Shown: positions 23,538 through 33,593 of the stretch, piece by piece | How the letters are laid out: every line of letters starts with the position of its first letter | Position numbering within the stretch: the first letter of the stretch is position 1 | Assembly (NCBI RefSeq): GCF_002090095.1 | Contig: NZ_BBRJ01000003.1 | Location: 248,001 to 312,000 of the forward strand | Direction: 5' to 3' | DNA: 64,000 nucleotides | Source: Demequina sp. NBRC 110053 | Lineage (GTDB): Bacteria > Actinomycetota > Actinomycetes > Actinomycetales > Demequinaceae | Notes under the pieces: generated by a model | Told to the model about the DNA's origin: nothing | Seen by the model: the letters and a program-made list of their open reading frames with translations, nothing else | Database searches by the model: none | Translations under genes and position numbers: made by a program

Positions 23538-24521
23538 ATGAGAGCGATCGTGATCGAGTCTCCCGGTGAGCCGCAGGTGATGGAGGTCGCGGACGTCCCC
23601 GACCCGCGCATCGGTCCCCACGAGGTGCTGGTAGACGTCGCGGCCGCGGGCGTCAACTTCATCGACACCTACCAGCGCAGCGGCGTCTACGCGGTCGACA
23701 TGCCGTTCACGCCGGGCCTCGAGGGCGCCGGCGTCGTCGCCGAGGCGGGAGCCGAGGTCGACTGGACACGCGTGGGTGAGCGCGTCGCCTGGGCCTCCTC
23801 TCCCGGCTCCTACGCCGAACGCGTGCGGGTACGCGCCAAGGACTGCTACCGCGTGCCAGACGAGGTCGACCTCGAGGTCGCGGCGGCGCTCATGCTGCAG
23901 GGCCTCACGGCGCACTACCTCAGCGCCTCGTCCTTCCCGCTGGAGCCGGGCCACACCGCGCTGATCCACGCGGGCGCCGGTGGCGTCGGCCTGCTGCTGA
24001 CGCAGCTCGCCGTCGCCCGCGGTGCGCGGGTCATCACCACCGTGTCGACTGACGCCAAGGAGGCGCTGTCGCGCGGCGCCGGCGCCGCCGAGGTGATCCG
24101 CTACGACCGGTTCGGCGACATGGGCGCCGAGCTTCCCGCCGCCGTCAGGGGCCTCACCGAGGGACGGGGGGTCGACGTGGTGTACGACGGCGTGGGCGCG
24201 TCGACGTTCGAGGCGTCGCTGGCGTCCGTGGCGGTGCGCGGCTCGCTGATCGTGTTCGGGGGCGCATCGGGGCAGGTGCCGCCGTTCGACCTCCAGCGCC
24301 TCAACCGCGCGGGTTCCATCACGCTCGGCCGGCCGTCGATGGGTCACTTCCTCAGGACCCCTGAGGAGCGCGCCTGGCGAGCGGGCGAGCTGTTCGAAGC
24401 CGTCGCCGCCGGCACGCTGGACATCCGCGTGGGCGCGACGCACCCCCTCGCGGACGCTGCCGCCGCGCACGAGGCGCTCGAGTCCCGACGCACGACGGGC
24501 AAGGTGCTGCTGCTCCCCTGA
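23538..24521 (+). CDS. Quinone oxidoreductase family protein (MDR superfamily, zinc-free)
   Basis: A 327-aa NADPH-dependent reductase of the medium-chain superfamily, like Qor. The N-terminal GroES-like domain includes [12 protein letters not shown] and PGLEGAGVV, typical of quinone reductases. The Rossmann domain has [15 protein letters not shown]. The structural zinc cysteines of alcohol dehydrogenases are absent. It is divergent from argC with 95 bp between starts. The physiological quinone or enone substrate is unknown. Confidence 0.88.
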   Translation: MRAIVIESPGEPQVMEVADVPDPRIGPHEVLVDVAAAGVNFIDTYQRSGVYAVDMPFTPGLEGAGVVAEAGAEVDWTRVGERVAWASSPGSYAERVRVRAKDCYRVPDEVDLEVAAALMLQGLTAHYLSASSFPLEPGHTALIHAGAGGVGLLLTQLAVARGARVITTVSTDAKEALSRGAGAAEVIRYDRFGDMGAELPAAVRGLTEGRGVDVVYDGVGASTFEASLASVAVRGSLIVFGGASGQVPPFDLQRLNRAGSITLGRPSMGHFLRTPEERAWRAGELFEAVAAGTLDIRVGATHPLADAAAAHEALESRRTTGKVLLLP

Positions 24522-24682
24522 CGGCGCGTTCCCGGGCACCGAGCGCGCTGGCGCGCGACGCGCCGCGACAGGCCAGGAGCGGTGTGCGCGGGGGCGGGGT
24601 CGCGCGAACGCGGCCGCACGCCGACATGTCGACGTCGCACGCCCGACACGCATCCGTGACATGGGCGCGGCACAATGGCGCC

Positions 24683-25195
24683 ATGCAGAACCTGCGGATG
24701 CGTGTGATGCGCGAGGGCGACCTGGATCAGGTGCTCGCGCTCAACACGGCCGCCCACCCTGCGGTCACCACCCTCACCGAGGACCAGATGCGCGCGCTCG
24801 TCGGCTGGTGCGACGTCGCGCTGGTGGCCCTCGGACGCGACGGCGCCGTCATCGCCTTCCTGCTGAGCCTGGGGTCCGGCCAGCCCTACGAGTCCGAGAA
24901 CTACCGGTGGTTCGAGACGCGCGGCGTGCGCCACCAGTACATCGACCGCATCGTCGTGGGCGAAGGCGCCCGCGGCACCGGCGTGGGCCGCGCCATGTAC
25001 GAGTCCGTCTTCGAACGGGCCCGCGAGCGCGGCGCGACCGAGGTGACGGCGGAGGTCAACGTGCGGCCGGCGAACCCGCGCTCCATCGCCTTCCACGAGC
25101 ATCTGGGCTTCCGCCAGCTCGCCGAGCAGGAGACGAAGGACGGAGCGGTGCGCGTCGCGCTGCTTGCGCGACCCGTCGACGGGATCGCGCCATGA
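24683..25195 (+). CDS. GNAT family N-acetyltransferase
   Basis: A 170-aa single GNAT domain. It has a beta strand YIDRIVVGEGARGTGVGRAM with the acetyl-CoA loop G-R-G-T-G-V-G-R near 100-110, and the C-terminal FHEHLGFRQL segment. The ATG at 24683 was chosen because the domain begins there and CACAAT lies 6 nt before it, although a longer frame exists. Its stop overlaps the start of the next gene (ATGA). The substrate is unknown. Confidence 0.82.
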   Translation: MQNLRMRVMREGDLDQVLALNTAAHPAVTTLTEDQMRALVGWCDVALVALGRDGAVIAFLLSLGSGQPYESENYRWFETRGVRHQYIDRIVVGEGARGTGVGRAMYESVFERARERGATEVTAEVNVRPANPRSIAFHEHLGFRQLAEQETKDGAVRVALLARPVDGIAP

Positions 25196-25533
25196 ACCAC
25201 TACCTCGTGTCGTTCCCCGCCTCCGCGATGGACCTCGACGAGGACGAGCTCCACCAGGCCTCCGTCGACTCCCACGCCGTGGTCGACGAGGCCAAGGCCG
25301 CTGGGGTGTGGGTGTTCGGCGGCGGGATCGACCAGAGCGTGCCCACGGTGCTGGTCGACGGGGACGGCGCCTCGGTCGAGGACTCCTACGCCGGCACCAC
25401 GCAGCTGAACGGCGGCTTCACGGTGCTGCGCACGCGCACGCGCGACGAGGCGCTCGAGTGGGCCGCCCGCATCGCGAGGGCGTGCCGCTGCGCGCAGGAG
25501 GTGCGTGTGTTCATGTGGGATCCCGCGAGCTGA
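25192..25533 (+). CDS. YCII-related (DGPF) domain protein
   Basis: A 113-aa small protein beginning MNHYLVSFPASAMDLDEDEL. The ferredoxin-like fold contains VFGGGIDQS, GGFTVLRTRTRDEALEWA and a C-terminal strand (EVRVFMWD), as in YCII/DGPF proteins. Such proteins are sometimes encoded beside ECF sigma factors, but none is adjacent here. It is translationally coupled to the GNAT gene by a 4-nt overlap. No function is assigned. Confidence 0.75.
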   Translation: MNHYLVSFPASAMDLDEDELHQASVDSHAVVDEAKAAGVWVFGGGIDQSVPTVLVDGDGASVEDSYAGTTQLNGGFTVLRTRTRDEALEWAARIARACRCAQEVRVFMWDPAS

Positions 25534-25594
25534 CCTTCGGGCGTTCTCGGCGCCAGCTCACGACGGGGCCACGCCGTGACCGTAGGCTCGGTCC

Positions 25595-26641
25595 ATGCGC
25601 ATCCTCATCGTCGGCGGAACCGGACTGATCTCCTCGGAGCTCGCGATCATCGCGGCGCAGGCCGGCGACGACGTGACGCTCGTCAATCGCGGGCGGACCA
25701 CGGCGGCGGCGACGCCTGCCGGCGCGCGGGTGATCCACGCTGACGCCAAGGACGCCCAGGCTCTGCGCGGGGCTCTGCAGGGGATGCGGCTGCGAGGCGA
25801 GCGCTTCGACGCCGTCGTGCAGTTCGTCGCGTTCGACGCCGAGCATGTCGCGCAGGACGTCGAGACCTTCGCGCCGCTCACGGACCGCTACGTGCTCATC
25901 GCGACGAGCGCGTCGTACCGCACCATGGATCGGCTGATCCCCACCACCGAGGACACCCCGCAGGAGAACCTCCACTGGGAGTACGCGCGGCTCAAGCAGG
26001 CCGCGGAGGCCGCGCTGCACGAGGAAGCCGAGCGCGTGGGGCTGCCGTACGTCATCGTCCGGCCGGCGCACACGTACGGCCCCTCGAAGATCCCCGCGTT
26101 CACCGCCAACTCACGGATGCCGTGGACGCTCGTCGACAGGATGCGGCGAGGCGCGGACCTGGTGGTCCCCGGCGACGGCACCTCGCTGTGGACGCTGACT
26201 CACGCTCGCGACGTCGCCGCCGGCATCCACGGCCTGCTCGGGGCCGAGGCGGCGCTGGGGCGCGCCGTCCACATCACGTCGGACGAGGCGCTCACCTGGA
26301 ACGCCATCTATGCGACCATCGCGGACGCCGCCGGCCTCGACCCGGAAGCGTTCGAGCGGCAGCGGGTGTGCGTGCCGTCGGACGCCCTCGTCGCGGCCGC
26401 ACCGTCGCAGGCCGGCTCGATCTACGGCGACAAGATGCATCCCGCGGTCTACGACACGTCGCTCATCAAGGAGCTCGTGCCGGGGTGGGAGGCACGGATC
26501 GCCTTCGCCGACGGCATGCGCGAGGCGGTCGCATGGTTCGAGGCCGACCCCTCGCGGCAGCAGGTCGACGAGGATGCCGACGGGATGCTCGACCGGGTGG
26601 CCAGAATCTACCGCGAGGCGCTGCGCGCGGCCGGAGCCTGA
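25595..26641 (+). CDS. NAD-dependent epimerase/dehydratase family protein (copy 1)
   Basis: A 348-aa extended short-chain dehydrogenase. The dinucleotide loop is GGTGLIS at about 7-13, where Ser replaces the usual third Gly; this is a known variant in one branch. A YARLK segment near 130 fits the YxxxK catalytic motif, and VIVRPAHTYGP follows. It closely resembles the protein encoded at 27673-28725 (same VTLVNRG, GARVIHAD, EHVAQD-ETFA, DGTSLWT and AVAWFEAD blocks). ATG lies 6 nt after a TAGGCT -10 box, so the mRNA is probably leaderless. The substrate is unknown. Confidence 0.85.
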   Translation: MRILIVGGTGLISSELAIIAAQAGDDVTLVNRGRTTAAATPAGARVIHADAKDAQALRGALQGMRLRGERFDAVVQFVAFDAEHVAQDVETFAPLTDRYVLIATSASYRTMDRLIPTTEDTPQENLHWEYARLKQAAEAALHEEAERVGLPYVIVRPAHTYGPSKIPAFTANSRMPWTLVDRMRRGADLVVPGDGTSLWTLTHARDVAAGIHGLLGAEAALGRAVHITSDEALTWNAIYATIADAAGLDPEAFERQRVCVPSDALVAAAPSQAGSIYGDKMHPAVYDTSLIKELVPGWEARIAFADGMREAVAWFEADPSRQQVDEDADGMLDRVARIYREALRAAGA

Positions 26642-26808
26642 ACGACGCCGACGGACGATCGGTGGACCGCCACCCGCGCGATGTCGCTGGCGCGGCGCCG
26701 GGCTATGAGGGGCTGCGGAAAGGGTGACGAAACGGACACCCGGCGCTAGCGTGAGAGGTGACGCTCCTGCGCCACGCAGGGACGGATGGTCAAGCCTCGG
26801 GGGTGGCG

Positions 26809-27588
26809 GTGTCCAGGATGGTCGTGCGAGGTGCCGGCATCGCCATCGGCGTCGCCGCACTCCTCGGTGCCTGCGTCCCGTCCGGACCGAACGAGTCCGA
26901 GGAGCCCGAGATCGTCACGGCGGGCGAGGTGAGCCCGCTGTCCCCCGGGGCGAGCGCCGCGGCGCCGGACCGCGCATCGGCCCCCACGACGTCGAACGCT
27001 CGCCCGGACGCTCAGCCCAGCGCTGATGGCACCGGGGAGCCTGCGCCCGAACCCAGCCCCTTCGCGCTCGCATGCCCCACGTATGACGACGGCCTCGACT
27101 GGAGCTCTGTCGCCATCGAGGGCCACCGGTTCGGCCCCGTGTGCGTGGGGATGACCTTCGAGGAGGCCGGCGACCGCGTGCCGGGTCACGCCATCGCGGG
27201 GCGGACGGAGTGCCCGTGGGTCGCGCCCGTCACCGGCGACGGCCCACTGGAGATCGTCGCCGTCACGTCTCCCGTCGAGCCGGACGGGCCCATCCGGTTC
27301 TTCCGCCTCGTCTACCGTGGCGACCTCGCGACCGCCTCGCCGCACGACCTGCCCTCGACGCGCGAGGGCGTCGCGCCCGGATCACCCAGGGCCGACGTCG
27401 CGGATGCGTACCCCACCGCGAAGGAGATCACCCAGGACGACCCCGCCCGCGGAGTCCGGCAACAGGTCGTGGCCGAGCAGCCAGGCTCGCACCACTACGT
27501 GTTCGACATCGTCGACGGAGTGGTCGCGGAGCTCACGTGGGGCACGGGCCTGTCGAGCGGGATCGCGGGCGAGCTCTGCGCGCTGTGA
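26809..27588 (+). CDS. Secreted lipoprotein of unknown function
   Basis: About 259 aa. A signal peptide (VVRGAGIAIGVAALLG) ends at a lipobox LLGA-C, so the cysteine is lipidated and the protein anchored outside the membrane. A Pro/Ser/Glu-rich linker of about 70 residues leads to a C-terminal domain with VCVGMTFEEAGDRVPGH. Two further cysteines may pair. The start is uncertain: GTG 26809 has a G-rich stretch upstream, ATG 26818 is three codons later. GTG 26758 lies just after a TAGCGT box. The gene sits between two paralogous epimerase genes. Confidence 0.7.
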   Translation: MSRMVVRGAGIAIGVAALLGACVPSGPNESEEPEIVTAGEVSPLSPGASAAAPDRASAPTTSNARPDAQPSADGTGEPAPEPSPFALACPTYDDGLDWSSVAIEGHRFGPVCVGMTFEEAGDRVPGHAIAGRTECPWVAPVTGDGPLEIVAVTSPVEPDGPIRFFRLVYRGDLATASPHDLPSTREGVAPGSPRADVADAYPTAKEITQDDPARGVRQQVVAEQPGSHHYVFDIVDGVVAELTWGTGLSSGIAGELCAL

Positions 27589-27672
27589 CGGGGCGGCACG
27601 TGGGCCTCGCACCGGGCGTAGGGTGAACACCGACCTACCCGCTGATCTCCCCCGAGCCAAAGGAGGCCCCTC

Positions 27673-28725
27673 GTGCGCGTGCTGTTCATCGGTGGCACCG
27701 GCCTGATCTCGTCGGCCTGCTCTCCCCTCGCCGTCGAGCGCGGGATGGACCTGACCCTCGTCAACCGCGGCGCCTCGGTCCGCGGCGCCGCTCCGGACGG
27801 CGCGCGGGTGATCCATGCCGACGTCCACGACGTCCCGGCCCTGCGCGCCGCCGTGAGGGAGGACGTGGCCGCTCATGGCGAGTATGACGCCGTGGTGCAG
27901 TGGATCGGCTTCGCACCCGAGCACGTCGCCCAGGACATCGAGACGTTCGCCGGCCTCACCCGGCAGTACGTGTTCATCTCCTCCGCGAGCGCGTACGAGA
28001 CGCCGCCCACGCGCGCCGTGGTGACCGAGGACACGCCGCTTCACAACCCGTTCTGGCAGTACAGCCGGGACAAGGCGGCGTGCGAGGCGCTGCTGCGGGA
28101 GGCCGGCGCCGAGCGCGACTTCCCGTTCACGATCGTGCGCCCGTCCCACACCTACGGGTACTCGGACATCCTGTTCGGCATCACCTCGTGGGGGCAGCCA
28201 TGGACCATCGCCGACCGGCTGCGACGCGGCGCGCCCGTGCTGGTGCACGGAGACGGCACGTCGCTGTGGACCGTGACCGACCACCGGGACTTCGCGGTGG
28301 GCCTCGTGGGACTGCTCGGCAACGAGGCCGCGGTGGGCGAGGACTTCCACATCACTGGCGACGACGTGCTGTCGTGGAACCAGATCCACGGCTACGTCGC
28401 TGACGCTCTCGGGGTGTCGCGCGATGCGCTCGAGGAGCAGACGGTGCGGATCCCGACGGACACGCTGATCCGCTTCGACCGCGAGGCGTTCGAGGGGCCC
28501 CTCAAGGGCGACAAGACGAACGCCGCGATCTTCGACACCTCCAAGCTGCGCGCGGTCGTGCCGGACTTCTCGACCCGGCACTGGTTCCGCGACTCCATCC
28601 ATGAGTCGGTCGCGTGGTTCGAGGCGGACGAGGCTCGGCGCGGCATCGACGCGCAGGCCAACGCGCTGTGGGACCGCATCGCCCGCGACTACACGAGCGC
28701 GGTGGACGGGATCTTCCTGCGGTGA
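27673..28725 (+). CDS. NAD-dependent epimerase/dehydratase family protein (copy 2)
   Basis: A 350-aa paralogue of the protein at 25595-26641. The dinucleotide loop is FIGGTGLISSA, the catalytic segment is YSRDK, and IVRPSHTYGY follows. Central differences (SDILFGITSWGQPWT against the other copy's PAFTANSRMPWT) suggest a different substrate. The GTG start is preceded by AGGAGG. A TAGGGT -10 candidate lies at 27619-27624, giving a leader of about 40 nt. The stop overlaps the TetR gene (GTGA). The substrate is not known. Confidence 0.85.
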   Translation: MRVLFIGGTGLISSACSPLAVERGMDLTLVNRGASVRGAAPDGARVIHADVHDVPALRAAVREDVAAHGEYDAVVQWIGFAPEHVAQDIETFAGLTRQYVFISSASAYETPPTRAVVTEDTPLHNPFWQYSRDKAACEALLREAGAERDFPFTIVRPSHTYGYSDILFGITSWGQPWTIADRLRRGAPVLVHGDGTSLWTVTDHRDFAVGLVGLLGNEAAVGEDFHITGDDVLSWNQIHGYVADALGVSRDALEEQTVRIPTDTLIRFDREAFEGPLKGDKTNAAIFDTSKLRAVVPDFSTRHWFRDSIHESVAWFEADEARRGIDAQANALWDRIARDYTSAVDGIFLR

Positions 28726-29363
28726 GCGCGCCGTGGCACCGATGGCGCGGGCGACGCGGTCGGCCAGGCGATGCGGGCGCTCCGGCCGCCGAGCAGGCGG
28801 TGCTCGATGCCGCCGTCGCAGTGCTCGCGCGCGACCCGCACGCGCCGCTCGACGCCGTTGCCGCGCGAGCGGGGCTCGACCCACGCCAGGTGCGCGCGCT
28901 GTTTCCCTCACGCGATGCCCTCGTCGCCGCGACGATCATGCGTGGCGCGCGCCGCATCGCCGGCGCCGCCGTGGTGGAGGACGGCACGCCGGCCGAGCAG
29001 ATCGCGCTGCTGGTCGCGCGAATCTGGGACGACCAGGCGCCGGTCGCGGCCTTCACGGCGCTGTGGATGCGATCCGAGCTGCGCGGCGAGGTCGAGAAGG
29101 CGCTCGAGCCCGTGCGCGTGCTGATCGCCGATGCGGTGGCCAGGGGCGCAGGCCCGGGAGGGCTGCGCGCGGACGTGCCGGAGACCACGGTGGCCTGGCT
29201 GGTCGAGCACGCCGTGCTGGCGTGCCTCGCGGGCGTCGCCGATGGTTCCGTCGACGACGCCTCCGGACGGCGGCTCGCGATGACGCACGCGCTCGCCGCC
29301 GCCGGCCTCCCGTGGGACTCGGCCGCCGCCGTCACCGACGGCGTCGAGGCGCGGATCGCGTGA
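28722..29363 (+). CDS. TetR-like transcriptional regulator
   Basis: A 213-aa protein. The N-terminal helix-turn-helix region reads AEQAVLDAAVAVLARDP, AVAARAGLDPRQVRALFPSRDALVAATI, which is a TetR-type DNA-binding domain. An all-helical ligand domain follows. The GTG start overlaps the epimerase stop and has no ribosome-binding site of its own, so it is translationally coupled. It probably responds to a small molecule and controls this cluster. The regulator type is clear; ligand and targets are not. Confidence 0.78.
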   Translation: MSAPWHRWRGRRGRPGDAGAPAAEQAVLDAAVAVLARDPHAPLDAVAARAGLDPRQVRALFPSRDALVAATIMRGARRIAGAAVVEDGTPAEQIALLVARIWDDQAPVAAFTALWMRSELRGEVEKALEPVRVLIADAVARGAGPGGLRADVPETTVAWLVEHAVLACLAGVADGSVDDASGRRLAMTHALAAAGLPWDSAAAVTDGVEARIA

Positions 29364-29475
29364 TGCAAGGCGGGCGTCCAGCGGTCGCGGGTCGCGCGGA
29401 ATGGCGGGCAGGCCCGCGTCTGTTGACTGAGGCAGACTTCCAGGGCCCCTGACCCGAACGACGAGGAGAACCACC

Positions 29476-30477
29476 ATGCACGCGATCGCGGCCTTCGACC
29501 CCCTCCCCGTCGACGACCCGGCATCCCTGCGCGACGTCGAGGTCCCGGAGCCCGAGCCAGGACCGCTCGACGTGCTCATCCGCGTCGAGGCGGTCTCCGT
29601 GAATCCGGTCGACGTCAAGAAGCGCGCAGGCGGCTATGGCCGGGGCGCCGTGGGCGACGAGCCGCGTGTGCTCGGCTACGACGGCGCCGGCACCGTCGTG
29701 GCCGTGGGAGACGAGGTCGAGGGGCTCGACGAGGGCGACGAGGTGTGGTGGGCAGGAGACGCCGGCCGCCAGGGCGCGAACGCCGACCTCCAGGCGGTCG
29801 ACCACCGGATCGTCGCGCGCAAGCCGGAGTCCGTGTCCTTCGCGGACGCGGCGGCGATGCCCCTCGCCGCCCTCACCGCGTGGGAGGGCATGTTCGATCA
29901 TCTCCGCATCAACCGCGAGGACTCGGGCACCATGCTGGTCGTGGGTGGCGCGGGCGGCGTGGGCTCGCTGCTCACGCAGCTGGCGAAGCGACTCACGGCG
30001 CTGCGGATCATCGCCACGGCCGGGCGCGAGGAGTCCGAGGCGTGGTGCCTGCGCATGGGCGCCGACGCGGTGGCGGACCGCCACGACCTGGTCGCCTCGG
30101 TCGAGAAGCTCGCGCCGGCCGGAGTCGACTCGATCTTCAGCGCCTACACGCCCGGCAATGTGGGCACCTTCGCGCGCCTGATCAGGCCCTTCGGCGCGGT
30201 CGTGTCGATCGACGGCACCGACGAGTCGCTGCTGCCGCTGTTCGCGAAGTCAGCCTCCATGCATTGGGAGTACATGTTCGCGCGGTCGCGCTACGACACC
30301 TGGGACATCGGCGAGCAGGCACGAATCCTCGACGAGGTCGCCGGGCTGGTCGACCGCGGCGACATCGTGTCCACGGCCACCGAGCGCATTGCAGACTTCT
30401 CCGCGGCGGGCCTGCGCGAGGCCCACCGGCTCGTCGAGTCGCAGTCCGTCATCGGCAAGGTGGTCGTGCACCGCTGA
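29476..30477 (+). CDS. Zinc-free MDR-family oxidoreductase
   Basis: A 333-aa medium-chain dehydrogenase/reductase like the zinc-type alcohol dehydrogenase-like and quinone reductase proteins. VNPVDVKKRAG and LGYDGAGTV are in the GroES-like half. The Rossmann loop is VVGGAGGVGSLLTQLAKRL. The zinc-binding cysteines are missing. A strong AGGAGA ribosome-binding site precedes the ATG. It follows the TetR gene by 112 bp and may be its target. The substrate is unknown. Confidence 0.85.
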   Translation: MHAIAAFDPLPVDDPASLRDVEVPEPEPGPLDVLIRVEAVSVNPVDVKKRAGGYGRGAVGDEPRVLGYDGAGTVVAVGDEVEGLDEGDEVWWAGDAGRQGANADLQAVDHRIVARKPESVSFADAAAMPLAALTAWEGMFDHLRINREDSGTMLVVGGAGGVGSLLTQLAKRLTALRIIATAGREESEAWCLRMGADAVADRHDLVASVEKLAPAGVDSIFSAYTPGNVGTFARLIRPFGAVVSIDGTDESLLPLFAKSASMHWEYMFARSRYDTWDIGEQARILDEVAGLVDRGDIVSTATERIADFSAAGLREAHRLVESQSVIGKVVVHR

Positions 30478-30502
30478 GCGCGCGTCTGGCACACTCGGGC
30501 CC

Positions 30503-31192
30503 ATGCTCAGACCCGTCGTGCCTGCTCTTGTCGCCCTCGCCGTGGTCGCCGGGTGCTCCGCCGCGCCCGCGGACGGCCCCGGCTCCTCGATGCCTGCCAC
30601 CCCTCTGGGGGGCGCGACCGAAGGGGCCGCGGCCGGAGAGATCGCCGTCCCCTCCCCCGGCGCCCACGCCAGCACGGGCGACGCCGCCGACATGGGAGGC
30701 GGCAGCGACGTCGCAGCGGGCTCGGACCTGTTCTGCGCCCCCGCCCAGGCGGGCATCACGTCGACCAAGGAGCTGCTCGACGCGACGGACCGCAAGAGCG
30801 AGCAGACGGGCATCGAGGACGACGGCGGCGACGTCGCCCTCATGAACGCAGCGGGAGAGGATATGCTCGCGCATGCCGCCGATGCGCAGGCCGAGTGGGC
30901 CGAGGCGCGCGGTCTGCTGGACGCACCCGGTTGGGTCGAGTCCTCGGCGCCGCTCACCACCGCCGAGGTCGAGGCTGCCCTCGACGAATACGAGTCGTAC
31001 ATGGAGGCGTGGGTCGTCCCAGAGGCGCGCATCGCCGCCGAGTCGAGCTCGATCGCCCAGTACGACCAGGCGACGCTGGCGCTGCTCGGCGCCCCCGACG
31101 TCATCGATGCGGCTGCAGCGGGAGGCGAGGCGCTCGGCACGCTCCTGGGCTACACGGGGCTGCGCTGCGGGGAGATCGACGCCCTCGGCTGA
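30503..31192 (+). CDS. Secreted lipoprotein of unknown function
   Basis: A 229-aa protein. MLRPVVPALVALAVVAGC is a lipoprotein signal peptide with lipobox VAG-C. A Ser/Gly/Ala-rich linker (about 20-80) leads to a helical, acidic domain with two cysteines (LFCAP and LRCGE). CACACT lies 7 nt before the ATG and may be a weak -10 box for a leaderless mRNA. The gene ends 31 bp from the convergent transaldolase gene. The family was not recognised. Confidence 0.7.
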   Translation: MLRPVVPALVALAVVAGCSAAPADGPGSSMPATPLGGATEGAAAGEIAVPSPGAHASTGDAADMGGGSDVAAGSDLFCAPAQAGITSTKELLDATDRKSEQTGIEDDGGDVALMNAAGEDMLAHAADAQAEWAEARGLLDAPGWVESSAPLTTAEVEAALDEYESYMEAWVVPEARIAAESSSIAQYDQATLALLGAPDVIDAAAAGGEALGTLLGYTGLRCGEIDALG

Positions 31193-31223
31193 GGCGCCCG
31201 CCGTGGCAGCGCAGCCGCGTGCC

Positions 31224-32348
31224 TCAGTCGCCCATCTGCTCCTCGACGCGCGCGAGGAGCTCCTCCCACGCATCGGCGAACTTGGCGATGCCCTCATCCT
31301 CGAGCTGGCGGGTGACGTCGGCAAGGTCGACGCCTGCCTCCTCGAGGCGCTCGAAGGTGCGGCGCGCGTCGTCATAGGTGCCCCGCACGGTGTCCCAGCC
31401 CTCGGCGTCGGAGGGAGCCTCGCCGTGGTCGGCGAAGGCGTCGATCGTGCTCTCCGGCATGGTGTTGACGGTCCCGGCCGTCACGAGCTCGTCGACGTAC
31501 ATCGTGTCGGGATAGGCGTCGTCCTTGACCGAGGTGGAGGCCCACAGCGGCCGCTGCGGGTGGGCACCGGCGGCGGCCAGCGCCTTCCAGCGCTCGGACG
31601 CCAGCACCTTCTCGTGGTGCTCGAAGGCGAGGCGGGCGTTCGCGATCGCGGCCGTCCCGCGCAGGTCCTCGCCCGCGCCGCCCGACGCGAGGCGCTTGTC
31701 GACCTCGGAGTCGACGCGCGACACGAAGAACGAGGCGACCGAGCCGATGCGCGAGAGGTCGAGTCCGGCGGCGTGGGCCGCCTCGAGGCCGGCGAGGAAC
31801 GCGTCCACGACCTGCTCGTAGCGCTCGAGGGAGAAGATCAGCGTGACGTTCACGGAGATGCCCTGGCCGAGCGCCTGGGTGATCGCCGACAGCCCTTCGA
31901 CGGTGCCGGGGATCTTGATCATCGCGTTGGGCCGGTCCACGAGCCACCACAGCTGGCGCGCCTCCGCGAGGGTGGCCTCCGTGTCGCGGGCGAATCGCGG
32001 GTCGACCTCGATCGACACGCGTCCGTCGACGCCGTCCGTCGCGTCGTAGACGGGACGGAGCACGTCGCACGCCTCGCGCACATCCGCAGTCGTGATCATG
32101 CGCACGGCCTCGTCGACCTCGACCCGACGCGCCGCGAGATCGCCGATCTGCGCGTCGTACTGATCCGAGCCGGCGACGGCGGCGGCGAAGATCGACGGGT
32201 TGGTCGTCACGCCGACGATGGACTTGTCATGGATGTCCTGCTCGAGCGAGCCGTTGCGCAGCCGCTCGCGCGACAGGTCGTCGAGCCAGACGGCGACGCC
32301 GGCCGCGGACAGCGCCTCGAGAGGGCGGACGGACGTGGGGGCTGACAT
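31224..32348 (-). CDS. tal: Transaldolase
   Basis: A 374-aa non-oxidative pentose phosphate enzyme that moves a dihydroxyacetone unit between sugar phosphates. The Schiff-base lysine is Lys145 in NAMIKIPGT. The N-terminal GVTTNPSIF and the [11 protein letters not shown] strand are typical of the actinobacterial transaldolase class. AAGGAG precedes the ATG. It is divergent from the SDR-zwf-gnd genes. The 216-bp gap between them probably holds both promoters, but no clear consensus was seen. Confidence 0.95.
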   Translation of the reverse strand: MSAPTSVRPLEALSAAGVAVWLDDLSRERLRNGSLEQDIHDKSIVGVTTNPSIFAAAVAGSDQYDAQIGDLAARRVEVDEAVRMITTADVREACDVLRPVYDATDGVDGRVSIEVDPRFARDTEATLAEARQLWWLVDRPNAMIKIPGTVEGLSAITQALGQGISVNVTLIFSLERYEQVVDAFLAGLEAAHAAGLDLSRIGSVASFFVSRVDSEVDKRLASGGAGEDLRGTAAIANARLAFEHHEKVLASERWKALAAAGAHPQRPLWASTSVKDDAYPDTMYVDELVTAGTVNTMPESTIDAFADHGEAPSDAEGWDTVRGTYDDARRTFERLEEAGVDLADVTRQLEDEGIAKFADAWEELLARVEEQMGD

Positions 32349-32564
32349 GGGGTGCTCCTTCGCGGTTCGAGGTGGAGATCTCGCCGGGGCAACCCCGGCA
32401 CTTCGTCCAGCATTCCATCGTTGCCGCCCGTACGCGAGGGCGGCGGAGGCGCCACCCTCGGCAGGCACCGAGCCTCGTGTCGCATGGCTGTGGCGGCGCC
32501 CGGGGAACAACGCTGTCCGTGACCGGGTTGGGGGTGAACACACCGCGACGCTGGAGGAGAACCC

Positions 32565-33533
32565 ATGGCCTGGACCGCCGCCGACATTCCGGATCTGAAC
32601 GGACGCGTCGCCGTCGTCACGGGGGCCAATGGCGGGCTTGGGCTCGAGACGGCGAAGGCGCTCGCCGGTGCCGGCGCGCACGTCGTCATGGCCGCACGGT
32701 CGCCCGACAAGACGGCCGATGCGCGGGCGGCGATCGTCGCTGCCGTCCAGGACGCGTCGATCGAGACGGTGGCGCTCGACCTCGGCTCGCAGGCCGGGAC
32801 GAGGGCCGCCGCCGCGCAGATCGCGACCACGCACTCGCGCATCGACATCCTCATCAACAACGCCGGCGTCATGGCGATGCCGGAGGGCCGCACCGAGGAC
32901 GGGTTCGAGACTCAGCTCGGCATCGACCACCTGGGTCATTGGACCTTCACGGCCGGGCTGCTGGGCCCGCTGCTCGCCGCCGAGGCGGCGCGCGTCGTGA
33001 CGGTCACCAGCACGGCTCGCCTGATGGGCAGGCGCATCGATCCCGACAACCCGAATCTCGCCGGCGAATACTCCGAATGGAAGGCCTACGGTCAGGCCAA
33101 GCTGGCGAACCTGCACTTCGCCTACGGCCTCGAGCGAGAGCTGCGCGCGGCAGGTGCGCGAGCACAGTCGTTGGCGGCGCACCCGGGCCTGTCGGACACC
33201 GACCTGCAGAGCCGCACCGTGCGCGAGGGCGGCGGCGGACGCCACGGCCCCCTCTTCGAGCGACTGTCAGCGTCGACCGGCATGCCAGCGTGGCGCGGCG
33301 CGCTCCCCCAGCTGCGGGCCGCGACCGATCCCGCCGCGCGGGGCGGACAGTTGTACGCGCCTCGCTGGGTGAACGCGGGCGACGCCGTGCGGCGACCGCT
33401 GTACCGGCGCATCGGCCTCGCGACCTCGATCGACGTCCTGTGGCGGGTGTCGGAGGACCTCACGGGGGTGCCCATGGACATCGAGGCGGCCCTGCCGGCG
33501 CGACCTGATGCGCTGGGCCGTGCACACCCCTAG
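32565..33533 (+). CDS. Short-chain dehydrogenase/reductase, retinol dehydrogenase-like
   Basis: A 322-aa classical SDR. It has the NADP-binding loop [11 protein letters not shown] (about 19-29), [11 protein letters not shown], the catalytic Ser in VTSTARL and YGQAK (the YxxxK motif). The long C-terminal part and the [16 protein letters not shown] segment fit the retinol dehydrogenase / oxidoreductase branch. GGAGGAGA precedes the ATG. It lies upstream of zwf in the same direction with a 60-bp gap. Its link to the pentose phosphate genes is only positional. Confidence 0.88.
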   Translation: MAWTAADIPDLNGRVAVVTGANGGLGLETAKALAGAGAHVVMAARSPDKTADARAAIVAAVQDASIETVALDLGSQAGTRAAAAQIATTHSRIDILINNAGVMAMPEGRTEDGFETQLGIDHLGHWTFTAGLLGPLLAAEAARVVTVTSTARLMGRRIDPDNPNLAGEYSEWKAYGQAKLANLHFAYGLERELRAAGARAQSLAAHPGLSDTDLQSRTVREGGGGRHGPLFERLSASTGMPAWRGALPQLRAATDPAARGGQLYAPRWVNAGDAVRRPLYRRIGLATSIDVLWRVSEDLTGVPMDIEAALPARPDALGRAHP

Positions 33534-33593
33534 GGTGTTCTGTGGAGAGACCAGGAGACCCGCCGCGACATCCCTGATGAGTGGAGGAAACCG

